Shown: piece after piece, positions 13,101 to 28,100 of the stretch
Position numbering within the stretch: the first letter of the stretch is position 1
How the letters are laid out: each line of letters begins with the position of its first letter
Notes under the pieces: generated by a model
The model's input: the letters and a program-made list of their open reading frames with translations, nothing else
Databases searched by the model: none
Told to the model about the DNA's origin: nothing
Position numbers and translations under genes: made by a program
Source: Anseranas semipalmata
Lineage: Eukaryota > Chordata > Aves > Anseriformes > Anseranatidae
Assembly (NCBI GenBank): GCA_013399115.1
Contig: VXAA01003990.1
Span: 1-64,000 of the forward strand
Direction of reading: 5' to 3'
DNA length: 64,000 nucleotides

Positions 13101-16100
13101 CCCTAAGACAAAAGGGCACATTATTCACTTGAAGAGTTGACTGTGAACTGTGAGTAAAGAATCTGACTTCAGAGAAAGACACTTAGATTATCAGGCCAGT
13201 GTAGGGTATTAAGTGAGGGGATAGTTAGAAGGGGAAAACAACAGCCTACAGTGAAAGCAGAGTATGATCTAGTAGGATCAATTTTCTGTCACACAAAGCA
13301 TCGATTTTCACAGATGCTTTTACTTAAATTTTACATTTTTCCAGCAGATTCTCTGCATTTTGTCAGTTTAGACTTAGTTTATATAATAAAATAATATCTA
13401 TCTATCTATAATATATATATTATATATAAAATGTGTGTGTGAATTATTCCAGAATACAAACTGAAGTGTTAAGACTTGATTGCTGGTTAAGAATTTCCTG
13501 AAGGAGGAAGGTGAATGAAGGGATAAGCAATCTACTAAAAGTCCAGCTTTGTCTAAAGCATGGAGAATTGTCTGGATGCAATTCCATACAATGTATTTCT
13601 CTCTTGCTTGTTCAGATTTTCCTATTTATTTTTAGTTACTAACTGTTTGAAGTGATACAGTACTGCATTCTTGATTAGCTAATTTTTAAGACAAAGACGC
13701 ATCAAGAAGTATTTCTCTCCTGTGTGCATTTTCCTAAACACATACAGCAAGCAGGTTGAAATATGAAAGATATAAGATAAATGTACATATGGCTATAAAG
13801 TATAAGAGGAAAAATTCATAGCATTTAAAATTGTTGTTAAATGAAAGTATCATCTCTGATTTTTATTTCAGACTGTGAACAAGTACAGCCTCCACTGTGG
13901 CTTCAGACTTTAATGAATGCTTGCAAGCAAGCAAGTGATTTCAGTGTTCAAGGTGTTACTATTTCCCTTGTGATGGACTTGGTTGGATTGACTCAATCTG
14001 TTGCTCTTGTCACTGGAGAAAATCTCAACAGTGTGGAAACTGCTCAGCCTCTTAGTCCTAACCAGGGAAGAGTGGCTGTGGTTATCAGACCTCCTCTTAC
14101 TCAAGGCAATCTGAGATACATGGCTGAAAAGACAGATTTCTTCAAGGTACAATGCAGCATCTTACTGATATTTTCTTTAGACTTTTTTCTTGGCTGGTTA
14201 AGACTGACAGTCTTGGCCACTTTACCATTCTTGGTCTGGTAAACAAGACTTCGTTGCTGAGTGTTTTGATAACAGTTGTAATCCATGTTGGACTCTAAAT
14301 GGAAATACATAGTGAGTTTTCCCACTGTGATTGTTTTACTGACTACTTGGGTGAAAACACTTGTTTGAACCTGTATTTTGAAAATATAAATGAAAACTGA
14401 TTGAATAGCATCATTAACTAGCAAAGGTATGAAATGGAGGTATACTTAATGTAGGATTTTGATAAACCACACTCTGCATTTGTAATTTACGTGAGAAATC
14501 ATTTACAAAAGATAACCAGGAGCAAGGAATATTATATATTTAGTTATATGCCCATGGAAATTTATTTCTGGAGATGCCTGTGACTTCCGCCTCCTAACAG
14601 GAATTCTTTGTGTAGTTAGTCATTGCAGTGTTTCAAACAGTTGCATATATTCATACACACAAAAAAAGAACAGTTTTATAGATTGCCTACTTGTCATATG
14701 CTGTCATCAGATGCATCAGATGATGTCTCCCATCATTGCGTAGAGCTCAATGTTGTTTAGAACAAAATAAGGCATGATACTCATTCATTTGTCTCTCTTT
14801 CAACTTCTATTTTCATGTGCAAAGCATATAGCTTTAACTCTTTGGGACCAGTTGGGTGATGGAACTCCTCAGCATCATCAGAAGAGTGTGGAGCTCTTCT
14901 ACCAGCTGCACAACCTCGTTCCATCTTCTAGCATTTGTGAAGATGTTATTAGTCAGCAGCTGACTCATAGAGACAAAGTAAGTTGTTCATGTGGTTATTG
15001 AAAGATAACTTAAGTATATGCTTATTTATAGAGAAGTATATTTGGAAAAAGGACTTGGTACCTCAGTGGAGGTTGTAAATAACTTCAGTATTTAAAAAAT
15101 GTTGCATTATATTTGTAAGATTGTTTCAAACATGAAAGATATTCTTATCTTTTACTTGTATGCAGAACATCAGATTCATCCACCTTGACACTGCCACCCT
15201 CTTTCCTGTATTCCCACTCGCAAGAAATCTTAACCTTATCTCTGTATTTGATCCCTGTTTTCATGATAGCTTGGTGTTTCACAAACCTGTAAAAAGTGTT
15301 TGTAATGGTAGTAACTAAATCTAGGTTTCCTGCATTCCATTCCAGTTCTCCTGACCACTCTTCTTTCCCAGTACAGCTTCTTTAAATTCAAGCACACTTT
15401 GTTTTGCTGTGTCCTTTACCAACTGTAGTTCAGCCCTCTGGTGCGGTCTCTCCTATTTCATCTGATTCTTGCATCTTGTTCTAATAATTTGTCCTAAGGG
15501 AACCTCTGTGCCTTTCTACTTCCTTTCCTCCACAAAACATCTGTGCAGTTCTGCTGCATTTGATATTGTTACTTTGCTGCTTCTGCCTTAATATCCTTTC
15601 TCTTTTAGGTAGCAGTGATAGCAGTGATTTTGTTTTCTTTTGACTTTCTGACTATTCATACATTATCTGATTCAGGTTCTTTTTGTAAGAATAAATGTAA
15701 ATATCAGACAAAACAATAGCTTGTAAGTGTATTTTACTTGCAGATATTAAAAGCCATGCTGTATTTCTGAGCTCCATCTTCTGACACTTCTCTTGGTTAA
15801 TTATTTCCAGCTAAAGTGTTCCGGTGAGATTCTTTTCCTCTGTTGGGAAGCAGAGGAATTGCAAAAAATAGATAATTTCAATGAAGAGTCTTCTGTACAA
15901 TTATTCTTTGATCTCTTGTGGCCCCTCTCTTCTGTAGTTATTTGTCATTAAAAGATTTGAATTCTGAGTGTTCACATGTTTGCCAGCTCAAAAGGACATC
16001 TAATAAACTGCCGTAACAGTTAATTGCTAGTTTTCTTTACATCGGTGCCTGTGGAAAATGCAGTGCTGGCCTTATCTGCTCTAGCTGACATGGCAGCTGG

Positions 16101-19100
16101 GTTGTGAGTTGTCTGTGCACTTCTTTTCAGTATGCTGCTAAGGCTACTCTTTCCTTGAGGGTCTTTACTTTCCATCTCTGTCTCCTGTCAACAGCCTTGG
16201 TTTATAATTTGAGTAGAACCTCTTGAGTGATCAGAGAGCTGCTTCTCTGCCTCTAGGATAAGTGTTTGGTTTCTGGTTATTGCTTTGTAACTGGTCCTGT
16301 CTCCTGTTCTGCTACCACAGGTTGTCATGTTTGCTCATGACCCAACTTGGTGGATTTCTCCCATTCTTTATTGCTGTTCAGAGGTCTCTTGGCTCACTGC
16401 TGGCTGTTTTTTGTTTTTTTTTGTTTGTTTGTTTGTTTTTAGAAATTAGCTTGACTATTGTATTGACAACTTTTGTTTTGCTGTCAGTTTAGCCAGTGCA
16501 AATAAAGTACTATTTTCAAAATCTTTTGAAGCTGCAAGATACTCATATTGTTGACTGCTTCTTTAATGTCTATGATAAGCCTCTGTAGTTCCATGCTAGA
16601 CAAATGGGGCTTTTCAGTGTTAAGCAACATGTCGACTTTAAGTAGGAGATCTTGTCCCTTATCAAAAGTTATGTTCTACTGCCCACTATATAAAGCACAT
16701 GGTTAGCTTTTACTATGGTTAATAGGTGTTCTGTTTGTTTCTTTTTCCTAGAAACTCGTTTTAGATAGAGGCCGTCAATTTGGCATTTCAGTTGGGGCCT
16801 TTGTAGTGCTTTAAATTTTAAATGTCTGAACTGTGTTCACAGCCCCAGTAGAATGAATGATAGGGAATTACTTGCTTACATGCTCTGATAATTCATGGCT
16901 GTGTCATTTAGAAGCAGCTGCCATTTTGCCTTTCTACCAGAGAGCAAACAGATCAACAAAAGGGATTGTGAGCCAGTTTGTCAATCATTGCAGTTCACAG
17001 CTTGGCATATTGATAAAACTGCTCATGATTTATATTGTGCTGGTCTGTGAACTGCTGTGACCATGGATGTGGCATTCACTCATTTTTGCTAAACTTATTG
17101 TGAAGACAGTAACTTCTTACATCTTACCAGTATGGATTGCAAGGACTTACATGGAGTCATCTGTAGGCACTTTACAACTGGAATTTTCACTCTTTATTCA
17201 GCAGATGTGAGTGAATTGTTTTGTGCAACTGGATGGCTTTTGCAGCAGTTTTTTTTTTTCTGAGAAGAATATTTTTTTCTAAATACATGTCATGCTTGCT
17301 TTTCTTTCCAAAATGTCTTTTTTTTTTTTTTTTGAGTACAGCATCTTATTGATGAACTCTGTCTATATCATATCTAGCTAGAGAATTCTTATGTCTCTCT
17401 TTCTAGTCAACCTATTTTCATTCCCTTGTTTCCTTGGTTACTGTGTTTAATCCCGTGATTCCAGACACTACCAGCTGGATAACCGTCTATAAATATTTTT
17501 TTTCTCTGTCTGTCACTTTTCTCTGCCTCTGTATCCTTGAGTTTTCCTGTTAAAAAGCCCTGCATGTTTCTTCCTGCTCTCTCTTCATGATCTCTTCTAG
17601 TGCCTTGGTGTAGATAAAACTCACTGAAAACAGAGCCATGCAACTCATGAGAGTAAGATGAGTATTGCTCAAGTTACCACATCATTAAGTATGGCTTGAA
17701 AAGGTTTTAAATACTTGGAAACTAAGGCAACCAAGATCAAGAGGGAGAGATGAGAGAATTTTTAGTGTTGCTAAAATTGTTCACAAAGATCTATTGTTGC
17801 CTATTACTGTTTTTACTATTCAAAAGTAGGATTTGAACATTTAGATAAAGTTATTTGTAATACTTTCTTGATATATTTTAGGCTACTGTATAGCTCTTTT
17901 TTCCAGTTCTTATCAGAGGCTGTTATATTTTGATAGATCTAACTTATAATTTGGTCCACAGAAAGTAAGAATGGAAGCTCATGCAAAGTTTGCAGTGCTA
18001 TGGCATCTCACCCGTGACCTTCATATTAACAAGTCTTCTTCCTTTGGCCGTACCTTTGACAGGTTGGTGATGGCAAGCATGATGCAGTTAAAGATTTTGA
18101 GGCAAAATTATTTTAACTACGTCATACTGGCAGCATATGCTGTTTAGAATTTAGAGAAATACAGTGTGACTGAGATCCAGAAGAAATTAAGAAATTAATT
18201 TTCTGAAGAAGTTAAGTTAGACAAAATAATTTTCACAATGATGATTATGTAAGCTGTACATTTTTGTGATAGCTATAAAGAGTAGGACAGAAATGGTCAC
18301 GTGATGCATTGACTAGCACTGTGGTTAAAATATTTGTATATTGAACATGCTATCTTAGTTCTTACTGTGACTTGGTAAAAACAAGAGCAAGAGAGAAGTC
18401 AACACAGAATTGAATTATATGAAAATGGAAAGTAACAATAAAGATGAGAAAACTTAAGAGCAATTGCAAGTTAGCACTGAGATACAAAAGTTATTTTGTT
18501 TAATCTGTGTGTTTTATGTAAGATGTCACACAAGCAGCAGGGGATTTCTGTTTTGCATTCTGGTATCAGACTACCTTCTTAGAAAAAGCTGAATGGTCCA
18601 GACTCTGAACTAGTCTCACCTTCCTAAGCTAGCACAAATGTTATGGGAAAATGCTTATTTAATTTTTTCTAGTACATACTTAGCTGTAGAAAGCAAAGTA
18701 AAAAGGTTATTTCTTTCGCTTGATACCGTCACTCGTTGCAGAAGTGGTGATAAATTCTGTTCTTAAGAGTTAAGAGCTTATGAACGTGTATCACTGGAGG
18801 ACATAAAACAGTCAGTAAGATTCAGACTCATATGTATATATGACTCTAGCAACCAAACCTTGCTATGCTAGTAGCTGCACAAATACTTCAACACTCTATA
18901 CTACTATTACTACAGTCAGTGTTAACTGACTTTATTGCTAGCTCTTCCTGGCAATTTCTTCATTAGGCTAGACTAAATATAGAACTTCAGGTTGCAAAGT
19001 TTGGATTCCAGAGAAAATACTGCCCTATATGGAGAAGACACTGGAGTATGTATGACATGTAGAAATTTGTCATGTATCAGGTTGAAATGGGATTATACTG

Positions 19101-22100
19101 AGTAGTAGAGAATACGTCAGGTTCATTCTTCTTTCTCTTCTAGATCTTTGTTCATCATGCTGGACAGCCTTAACAGCTTGGATGGTTCTACGTGGTCAGT
19201 GGGACAAGCCTGGTTAAATCAAGTACTTCAAAGACATGATATTGCAAGAGTTCTTGAACCTTTGCTCCTGCTGCTTCTTCATCCAAAAACTCAGCGAGTT
19301 TCTGTTCAGCGAGTACAGGCTGAATGTTACTGGACTAAGTCTCCCTATCACCCTGAAGAAGAAACTGAAAAGCACTTTATGCAGAAGTTCAGCTGTGCTG
19401 ATGGTGTGTAAACAAGAATACTCTAGGAAGTTCATTAATGAATTTATTAATTTGCTATTTATATGCAATATTAAAAATACAGAATTCTTGAGAGTAACTA
19501 GCAAAATAAAGTGCTAGAATGGCTACTGCTTATGTGTGCTTTAGTGCATGTTTTTTCTAATTCAAGTCTAGGTGTCCCAAGCATCTCTGAAGTTTAATTG
19601 CTCTCAAACTAAGACAATATACAAGTATTTTAATGCAGAGCATATTATTATGTCTTACAGACTTCAGTAAAATTTAAGCATATGACTTGAAGCTTAACCA
19701 AGAAGTGAAATGCTTTTGTGAATTAGGACCACTGATGTGGGTCTGACTGAAAACATACTGATTAACTTTGAAGGTGTTTGCCTGTATTGTATATTTTTAG
19801 TAACATACTCATAATTCTTTTTTATGAGTACACAAGTAGATAAGACTATGTAAGGCTTCACAAGGGAATTATGTTGTTTCACAAAGGTCTGCTACTAAAA
19901 TAATCTTGCTTTGGTTATGTGAATGTATGACTTGCTTATTAGTGTTTTTTTCTGCTTTAAAGTGAAAATGAACTATTTACTGTACCTTTATATAATTTGA
20001 AGTCTTGATAATAGTTTAAATTCTAAATATAAATTCTAAATTCTATTCTGAAGAACAAAATACTATATGTATAATTTCTTTTGTGTTTTTGGTTTTTGTT
20101 TTTTTTTTTAAGCATTTAGAGATGTGCCTGTAAGCCAAGGACAACTTATTATACCTAAAGAAGTTAATGAAAAACAACTTGCTACGGATGAAATGGAGAA
20201 CTTCAGCCTGACTGTCAACCCTCTGAGTGACAGGCTTTCCTTGTTAAGTACCAGCAGTGAGACCATTCCAATGGTCGTGTCTGATTTTGACCTTCCTGAC
20301 AATCAGGTTGAAATACTGCAGAGTTCTGACTCTGGCTGTTCTCAGTCATCTGCTGGAGACAACATCAGCTATGAGGTGGAAACAGAAAGCCTGAGTGCTC
20401 AAGATAGCTCTCAGACTCTGAGAGAAGACTCGCCTGATGAAATTGTGCAACAAGTCATTACTGATCTTATATGCAAAGTTGTAAGCAGTCTTGGAGAAGA
20501 GAATGAACCAGTTAAACATAGTCTGCACTCTGACGATACTTCATGTAAATTCAGTCCTTTGGATAACCCTGAAGAGGTGACTAAAAGTGAAGATCAAAAT
20601 CTTCAAAGTAGCCAGAGTAGTTTGCTTAGTAATGACAGTTCCCAATTATTGTCGGCCTCAACTGAGGCTGGACTTGAGAGTTTAAGAGACGAAATTTCAA
20701 GAAACAACTCTTCACCCTGTATTGCAGCAAGCCAGCAATCCCTCTCTGATCTCACTCTTGCTTCCACAGAATCCACGTCCAGAAAGCGAAGCCACAGTAG
20801 TATTCAGTTCAACTTCAAAGGAAAACTACCAGAAAAAATGTCAGAAAAAGAAACAATTGTTAAAGAGGCTGGTAAGCAACCAGGTGCAAAACCTAAGGTG
20901 AAAATAGCCAAAAAGAAAGATGAAGAGAAGAAGAAAGCACAAACAGAAAAGCTTAAACAAACAAATGTCTTCTTTAGTGATGGTCTTGATTTAGAAAACT
21001 GGTACAGTTGTGGAGAAGGAGAAATTTCAGAAATAGAGAGTGATGTGGGGTCCCCAGGAATGCGGAAATCTCCCAACTTTAATATCCATCCATTATATCA
21101 ACATGTGCTGCTTTATCTCCAGCTGTATGACTCTTCAAGGACATTGTATGCATTTTCTGCAATTAAAGCAATTCTGAAAACAAATCCTTCAGCTTTTGTA
21201 AGTGCTATCTCAACTACCAGTGTCAACAATGCATACACTCCTCAGCTGTCGCTGCTCCAGAATCTTCTCGCCAGGCATCGGATATCTGTTATGGGCAAGG
21301 ATTTCTATAGTCACATCCCAGTTGATTCTAACCATAACTTTCGAAGTTCTATGTACATAGAAATTCTTATCTCTTTGTGTTTATATTATATGCGGAGCCA
21401 CTATCCAACTCATGTTAAAGTAACCTCACAAGATCTAATAGGAAACCGTAATATGCAAATGATGAGTATAGAAATTTTGACACTTCTCTTTGCTGAACTG
21501 GCAAAAGTTATAGAAAGTTCTGCAAAGGGCTTTCCTAGTTTTATTTCGGACATGTTATCCAAGTGCAAGGTTCAGAAAGTGATCCTGCATTGTCTGCTGT
21601 CTTCTATCTTCAGTGCACAGAAATGGCACAGTGAAAAGATGGCTGGAAAAAACATAGTGGCTGTAGAAGAAGGTTTCTCTGAAGACAGCCTTATAAACTT
21701 TTCTGAAGATGAATTTGACAATGGCAGCACTCTACAGTCACAGCTTTTAAAAGTACTTCAACGGTTGATTGTGTTGGAACACAGAGTAATGACTGTGCCT
21801 GAGGAAAATGAAACGGGCTTTGACTTTGTCATAACAGACTTGGAGCACATTGGTCCCCAGCAGCCTATGACTTCTCTTCAGTATTTACACTCCCAGCCAA
21901 TAACCTGCCAAGGCATGTTTCTCTGTGCAGTGATAAGAGCTTTACATCAACACTGTGCCTGTAAAATGCATCCTCAGTGGATTGGCCTTATCACTTCCTC
22001 TTTGCCTTACATGGGAAAAGTTCTTCAGAGGGTGGTTGTTTCTGTGACTCTTCAGCTCTGCAGGAACTTGGATAATTTAATTCAGCAATATAAATATGAA

Positions 22101-25100
22101 ACAGGATTATCTGATAATAGGTATGTGTATGTAGAGGTGTATAATCTTTTTAAGCAAATTTGATTGTGTTGAATTACTTTGCCCCCAGATGAACTCATTT
22201 AAAAAATAATAATAATCTTTTATTTTAGGCCTCTCTGGATGGCATCAGTCACCCCCCCAGATATGGTTCTTACTCTATTAGAAGGGATCACAACAATAAT
22301 TCATTACTGCCTCCTAGATCCATCTACACAATATCATCAGGTAAACTTAATGGGTGTCTAAAGAGGTTCCTATGCAGTGTATGTCAAATTAAGGAGTGTA
22401 ATTCTATTCACATGCTTGTATTAGGTACTTGCACAAAATTGAAGGTCTGAGTGGGAAAATAGTAAATATCTGGTAATCTTGGCTATAAATGTGTTTTTCA
22501 TTGATTGTGTATACATCTCAATTAAACAAAACAACAATTTTCTACTAATTACACTTTCAAGAGGGTATTCTTAGATTTTTCTTGTTTGTTTGTTATTGAT
22601 TTGTTTGTTTGTTATAGATTTTTTTTGTTATTGTTATTGCTGTACCCCTGAAACAACTAAAGTAGGAATTCCTTAACTTTTGGACCTCTAAAATGCCACT
22701 TTTTATAGCTGGCTTCATTTGTGGAACTTTCCAGACAGATGCCTATCTGGCACTTTCTGGCTGGATTGTGTTCATTATACAATATGTCAAAATATTTTCT
22801 TTCTGCTTCTTCTGTATATTCACAATTTGTCTTTAGTCAAGCAATATTCTTAGATCTGTTATTAAGAGCATAGTGTCTTTTAAGAATTTGGCCCAGATTC
22901 TACAAGAAAACTTTTGTCCTTCTGTCTTTGCTGGCTTGTTTTTGCTTTTTTGTTCTTATTCCCCTTTGCCTTCCGTTCATTTAAAAATAACTGAGAAGTG
23001 TTCATTGTCTGTGCAAGTAGGTGATTTTGCCTAATGTATTAGTTAAACTTCAAATTCTGAAATAATTATGTTTTGCAAAGGTGTAGGCAGATGATACAAA
23101 ATTGATTGCTGTAGCCACGAGGTACCACATACTCAGAATACATTCCATTCTGAATGAATGAGAGTCAAAAGACTTTTTAATTGATTATTATTTCATATTT
23201 GATAGACTTAAAACCTGTACGTACTGTAAAAATTACTAAAAATTACTATTTTGAAAAGAGTCATGGTCGAAAGCTCTCAAGTACGTTGTCTCAATTTATG
23301 CTATTTTACTAATGCTGTTTGTGTAAATATTTAATGCTGTTCCTCCTCTCTCCCCTGAAATCCATTAGCTTTTGGTTAATGTAGATCAGAAGCACTTGAT
23401 TGAAGCACGCAATGGGATCCTATCTATCCTGCATATGATCATGTCTTCTGTGACTTTGCTGTGGAGCATCCTTCACCTTGCAGACTCTTCAGAGAAAACT
23501 GGTGCTGCTGCTGCTGCATCCATTACTACTATTAATCTTGGGTCGACAAAGGTCAGAATATCAGGGATAATATTGTTTAAATTGTTTGTGAATACCTTTT
23601 GTCAAACTAAATCCAATTACATTTCCTTAAATGTAAATTGACTTTTAATATATTTGTCCTAATTCACCCACCCACCTGAGAAACAAGGCTTTTATAAATG
23701 GGTATTGAATCTGCTTTTAAACTTAAATGTATTAGCTAACAACGTGTCTCTCCTGTTTGCTTTCTACAAAGAAATTTAAATCCATCCCGAAAAAATACTT
23801 GAACCTTTTAAGCCATTTATGCATCAAAAAATGTAAAATGCTCATGTAAAATCTTAACAAAAGAGAACTCTCCTCTTAAAACACCTTGTATTCAGACACG
23901 TTTGAACTTCCTTTACTCATTCAGTGCCCATACAGTGATGTCTGTATCCGTGGGGAAATATCCCAGCAATCATGAAGATGAGAATCCGAGAATGGGTCAA
24001 ATAGGGTTATACTGAGAAAGCTGCCTAGCCCTCATATTGGAAACGTTTCAAACTTCTAATACTGCACATTTTTAAATAGGAAATTGTCAGTTAAATCTGA
24101 AATGTTTTAAAATATGATTTCCTCACAGTTAATTTGAATATATCAGGTACTGTTTGTGATGATGTTGTTTTACATCTTTTTCAACCTTTGTCGTTCAGGT
24201 TGAAAGCGTAATCACTCCTTGTCTAAGGTTCCATGTCTTTCCACAGACATTATCTGTGGTCATATTTCTGCTGCCAATAGGGCTTCGTACTCAGTGAAGG
24301 GAAAGGGGTCCGTACTTGTGGATGGCATATGATATTATGCTGCTTCTGTGAAAATAAGATAAGGTTTTGTACTCTGGTTCAACATTAACTTTTCTGTAAA
24401 TCGTAGATTTTCTTTAGTTTGCCCAAATCCATAGCATTCAAAAGAGCATTCAACACATGCTGTCCATGAAAAGGCCTTTTTAAAGTCCTTTCTAAGCACA
24501 GCAACCACACTCTTGGCAAGTGCATAAAGTGCACAGTCAAGCTCTAGGATCCTATATAACAGTTTTCTGCAAGCTTAAACAATTCATATTCAAATATATC
24601 AGACCAAAGTAGAAACGTCTTTGAGAAAAAATATAAAGTGCAGTTTTATCTGAAACCTTCCTGTCATAGAAAACAGGATGAAGAACAGGATGAGAAGGTG
24701 GCTTATGAAATAAATGCTCTTTTTCCTGACCCAAGTGTGCCTGAAGAAATCTGGCATGCTTAAAAAAACATGTTGTTAAGAATTTCAACAAGGAATATTT
24801 TAGTCTCATGGAGTAGCTTGTTCTTTCTTCTATTGTTTTTTCTTGCTACTTAATTTTTATCTCACTTGCTATAAAGCCCTTCCCTTTTTGTAGCATACGC
24901 ATCTTCTTCCTTTCTTCTTTGTAATTCTCATTTACATTTGATAATTGTTATATCTCCACTTATGCTCTCTTCTTCCAACTATAAATACCCATTTCTGCCT
25001 CTTCTTGTAGGCCATTTTCTGTATCACTAATCTTTCTTATTTTTTATAAGAAAGTTTGAGTTCTTTCAGCTTGTGTACTCTTCTTGAAGTAAGGTGTCCA

Positions 25101-28100
25101 AAACTGGACATGGTACATGGTATCTTCTCTCAGGGTAAATATTTCATGTCTGACATGAAGTGCTGCTATTTATGAATGCTTTTTTCCCTTCCTTGCAAAG
25201 TTGTCACAGTGAGTTTGTGATTCACAATAACCCCAAGGTTTTATTTTTTATGCAGCTCTACTATCTAAATATTTTCTCATCACAAATTGTTTGTTCCCTA
25301 CCTTTGTGTGCAAAGCTCAAGTTGTTACTGCAGCTTATCTTTTTCAGGACATTTACCCAGTTTGTCAGATCACTTTGAGTTTTGTACCTTTCTATCAGTT
25401 GCTTCCTTCTTCATTATCATTTGTGAATTTACAAAGTGTATTTTCTCTTCCCTTGACTTAGTCATTAGTAAAATGATTGAAGAGTACCAGCTGTAAAACA
25501 GAGCTTTATGAACCCTCTGAGTGTATTCTTCCATTTTCACAAAAAAATTAGTGATAGTTACCATCCAAGTTTGGCTTTATAGCTAGCTGTTCTGAATGTA
25601 ATGCTGGGGTACTTATCTAAAAGTGTATGTGTTCCTCCATGTTTCAGAATTTGAGGCAGCAGATTCTTGAACTGTTGGGTCCAATTTCAATGAATCATGG
25701 TGTTCACTTTATGGCTGCTATTGCATTTGTATGGAATGAAAGGAGACAAAATAAAAATGCTTCTAGAACAAAGGTAAGTTTATACTACCATGGCCACGTT
25801 AAATAGTAGTAATAGCTTTAAGTGATTTAGAAGCATTAAGGATCATATTTGGGCACTCCATTGAAAAACACACTTTATGAAATGGAAAATATTTATATTT
25901 TATTTTTAATTAGCAACTGTACTGTCAGGGTGTTACCAATTTAAAACTGATTTATTTAAACCTGGTATTATTTCCTTGTCCCTTTCTAGAATCTAGGACA
26001 GTGTGTGCCACCAAAGTTGCTCTGTAGCAGAGTAAGAGAATAATGATGATATGTGCAGAAGCTTAGGGGCGTGAATGCATACTAAGCACCTTCATAAATA
26101 GTCCATTGTTTTGTTCATATATACTATTTGACACAGCCTGTTAAAAACATGATTTTGTTGAATAATTTAGTTCACTGTATTCATACTCAAAGGCTAGTTT
26201 AATTACTATGCTTTTCGCTCATCTAGCTTTGCAGAAATAGAGTATTTGCTGCCTTTTTGCTTTTGAAGCCACAATTATAAATTTGGCCCCTCTGCATATG
26301 TATTGTATTTCAGGCTTTATTTATGTAATTATCTCGGACATTGCAGCAGAATATATATTTTTTTGCCTCAGCACCCTCCCCAACCTCAGTAATGCATCTT
26401 TCTAAGATTATACTGTAAGTTTGGTGAGGACTTTGTAGGAGCTCTTGACTTGCATCATGCCCTGGATAGAAACAACTTTTATAAACTCATGTCTGACATA
26501 TCAAGTATAGCGTGTCATATTTGATGATGAGGTAAACATTTCACAGAAAAATCTGTATTATTTTGTGAGGGGGCGTGTTTCCAAGTTGGAAACCATGTGG
26601 TCAAAGTTTAGATTGTAGAGGAGAAGCCTAAACTGATGCTTCCAACCTTGAGTTTCTTATTTTCAGATTTTTGTATGCTTACCTGCTCGATTTCTAAATG
26701 TTCTTTGACTATTTTTATTGAAATATTTTGAGCTAACCTGAAGACTACCACAAAAGTAGTAGAAGGCAACGTGTTCTTGAAGGAAGCTTTCAGAGTTATT
26801 TTTATTCTAACTCATAAATTTATCAGGATACTCTTTTTTGCTTGACAGAAATCTGCTCATTAAGAGCTTTCTTAAAAGCATCACTCATAATAAAGGCAAC
26901 TTCATAAGATCCCCTTTGTAGTCTGTAAAGACATGCTGCTCTAGGAGGCATTTCAGGTCTGGATCCTGTTTATCCTCTATAGTAATAGGTCTCTTTGCAT
27001 TTACCTAAGAAACAAACCTATGAGGCCAATTGTCTTAATTTTGGTATAGGTATTGTCTGTGATGGTAATGTGACATACATTTATTCTTCTAGGTTATTCC
27101 TACAGCAGGTGAAGAACAACTTCTGCTGGTCGAGTTAGTTCGCTCTATCAGTGTTATGAGAACTGAAACTGTTATACAAACAGTGAAAGAAGTTTTGAAG
27201 CAGCCTCCAGCCATAGCAAAGGACAAGGTATGAAAACTGTAGAAGTGCTATTGATTTATTTAATGTCTTCTTACTAAAGCTTAGAACACTGATGAAGTAG
27301 ATACTTGGTTGGCTTTGTTCATGAAGTAATTACGTACTGTATTTAGTGTGAAAACTTTGAATGTCTAGTAGATGGGTGAACTTTTGGAGGTAAGTCATAT
27401 AAGTCATTACTGTTTATTGAATGACTCTAGAATCTTGTTCACTGCTTCTGTACAAAAAGTGTTCTGTAGGGATAGGTTACTTACATGAGGGAAACCGTAG
27501 TATAAGGTTAATTTTTTTTTTGGGTGGGAAAGAGAAGTGAGGAAAAGAGGAAGAAGCAAGAGAAGAATAACTTTAAAGAGATGCCTTAGTGGGCATTCGT
27601 AACACCCTGTTAATGAGTTAAGTTGCATCTTCAGACACTGCAATAGCATAGCAGTTTCATTTTTGCTCTAGCAAGAGAGGAAGAAGTCATTTTTTTTTTT
27701 ATTCCCAATGACAGTTTTAATATCTTTTTTTTTCCAGAAACATCTTTCACTGGAAGTCTGCATGTTGCAGTTTTTCTATGCTTATACTCAAAGGTAAGAC
27801 AAGAAGTTAAATTTTATTTCTGTCATCAAGAAGCAGATGGACCATCTGGATTTTTTTTATATTTTTATAACCCCTAGTAAGAGGAATGGCCTGTGTAATA
27901 TAAATCATGAAGAAAGAATGATTTTGAACTGTAGATATTATAAAGAAGAAAGGGATTTTGCGAGTTCCCTAATTCTGCACCACCTTTCCTCCCCTGTCTG
28001 AAAATTCTGCAGGAAGTCTTCCTACTGTGTAAGGAAAGCTGATCTTACTGGTACCACTCCAACCTTTGGCTGAAAAGCAGATCTTTTGAGTATAATGTTC

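Larger units (their letters stand above)
10546..13871. other. DOP1A: DOP1A intron with CR1 3' end, microsatellite and AP-1 palindrome
   Basis: 3.3 kb. Contains the twin AP-1 inverted repeat (12355-12392), a CR1 3' end (12705-13024) and a TATC/TA/TG microsatellite (13390-13441). No exon recognised. Confidence 0.75.

Noticed and set aside
19406..19411. Alternative donor GGT|GTGTAA for DOP1A exon w9
   Set aside because: It would leave phase 0, which no AG before exon w10 can match; G|GTGTGT with the acceptor at 20111-20112 keeps the frame.
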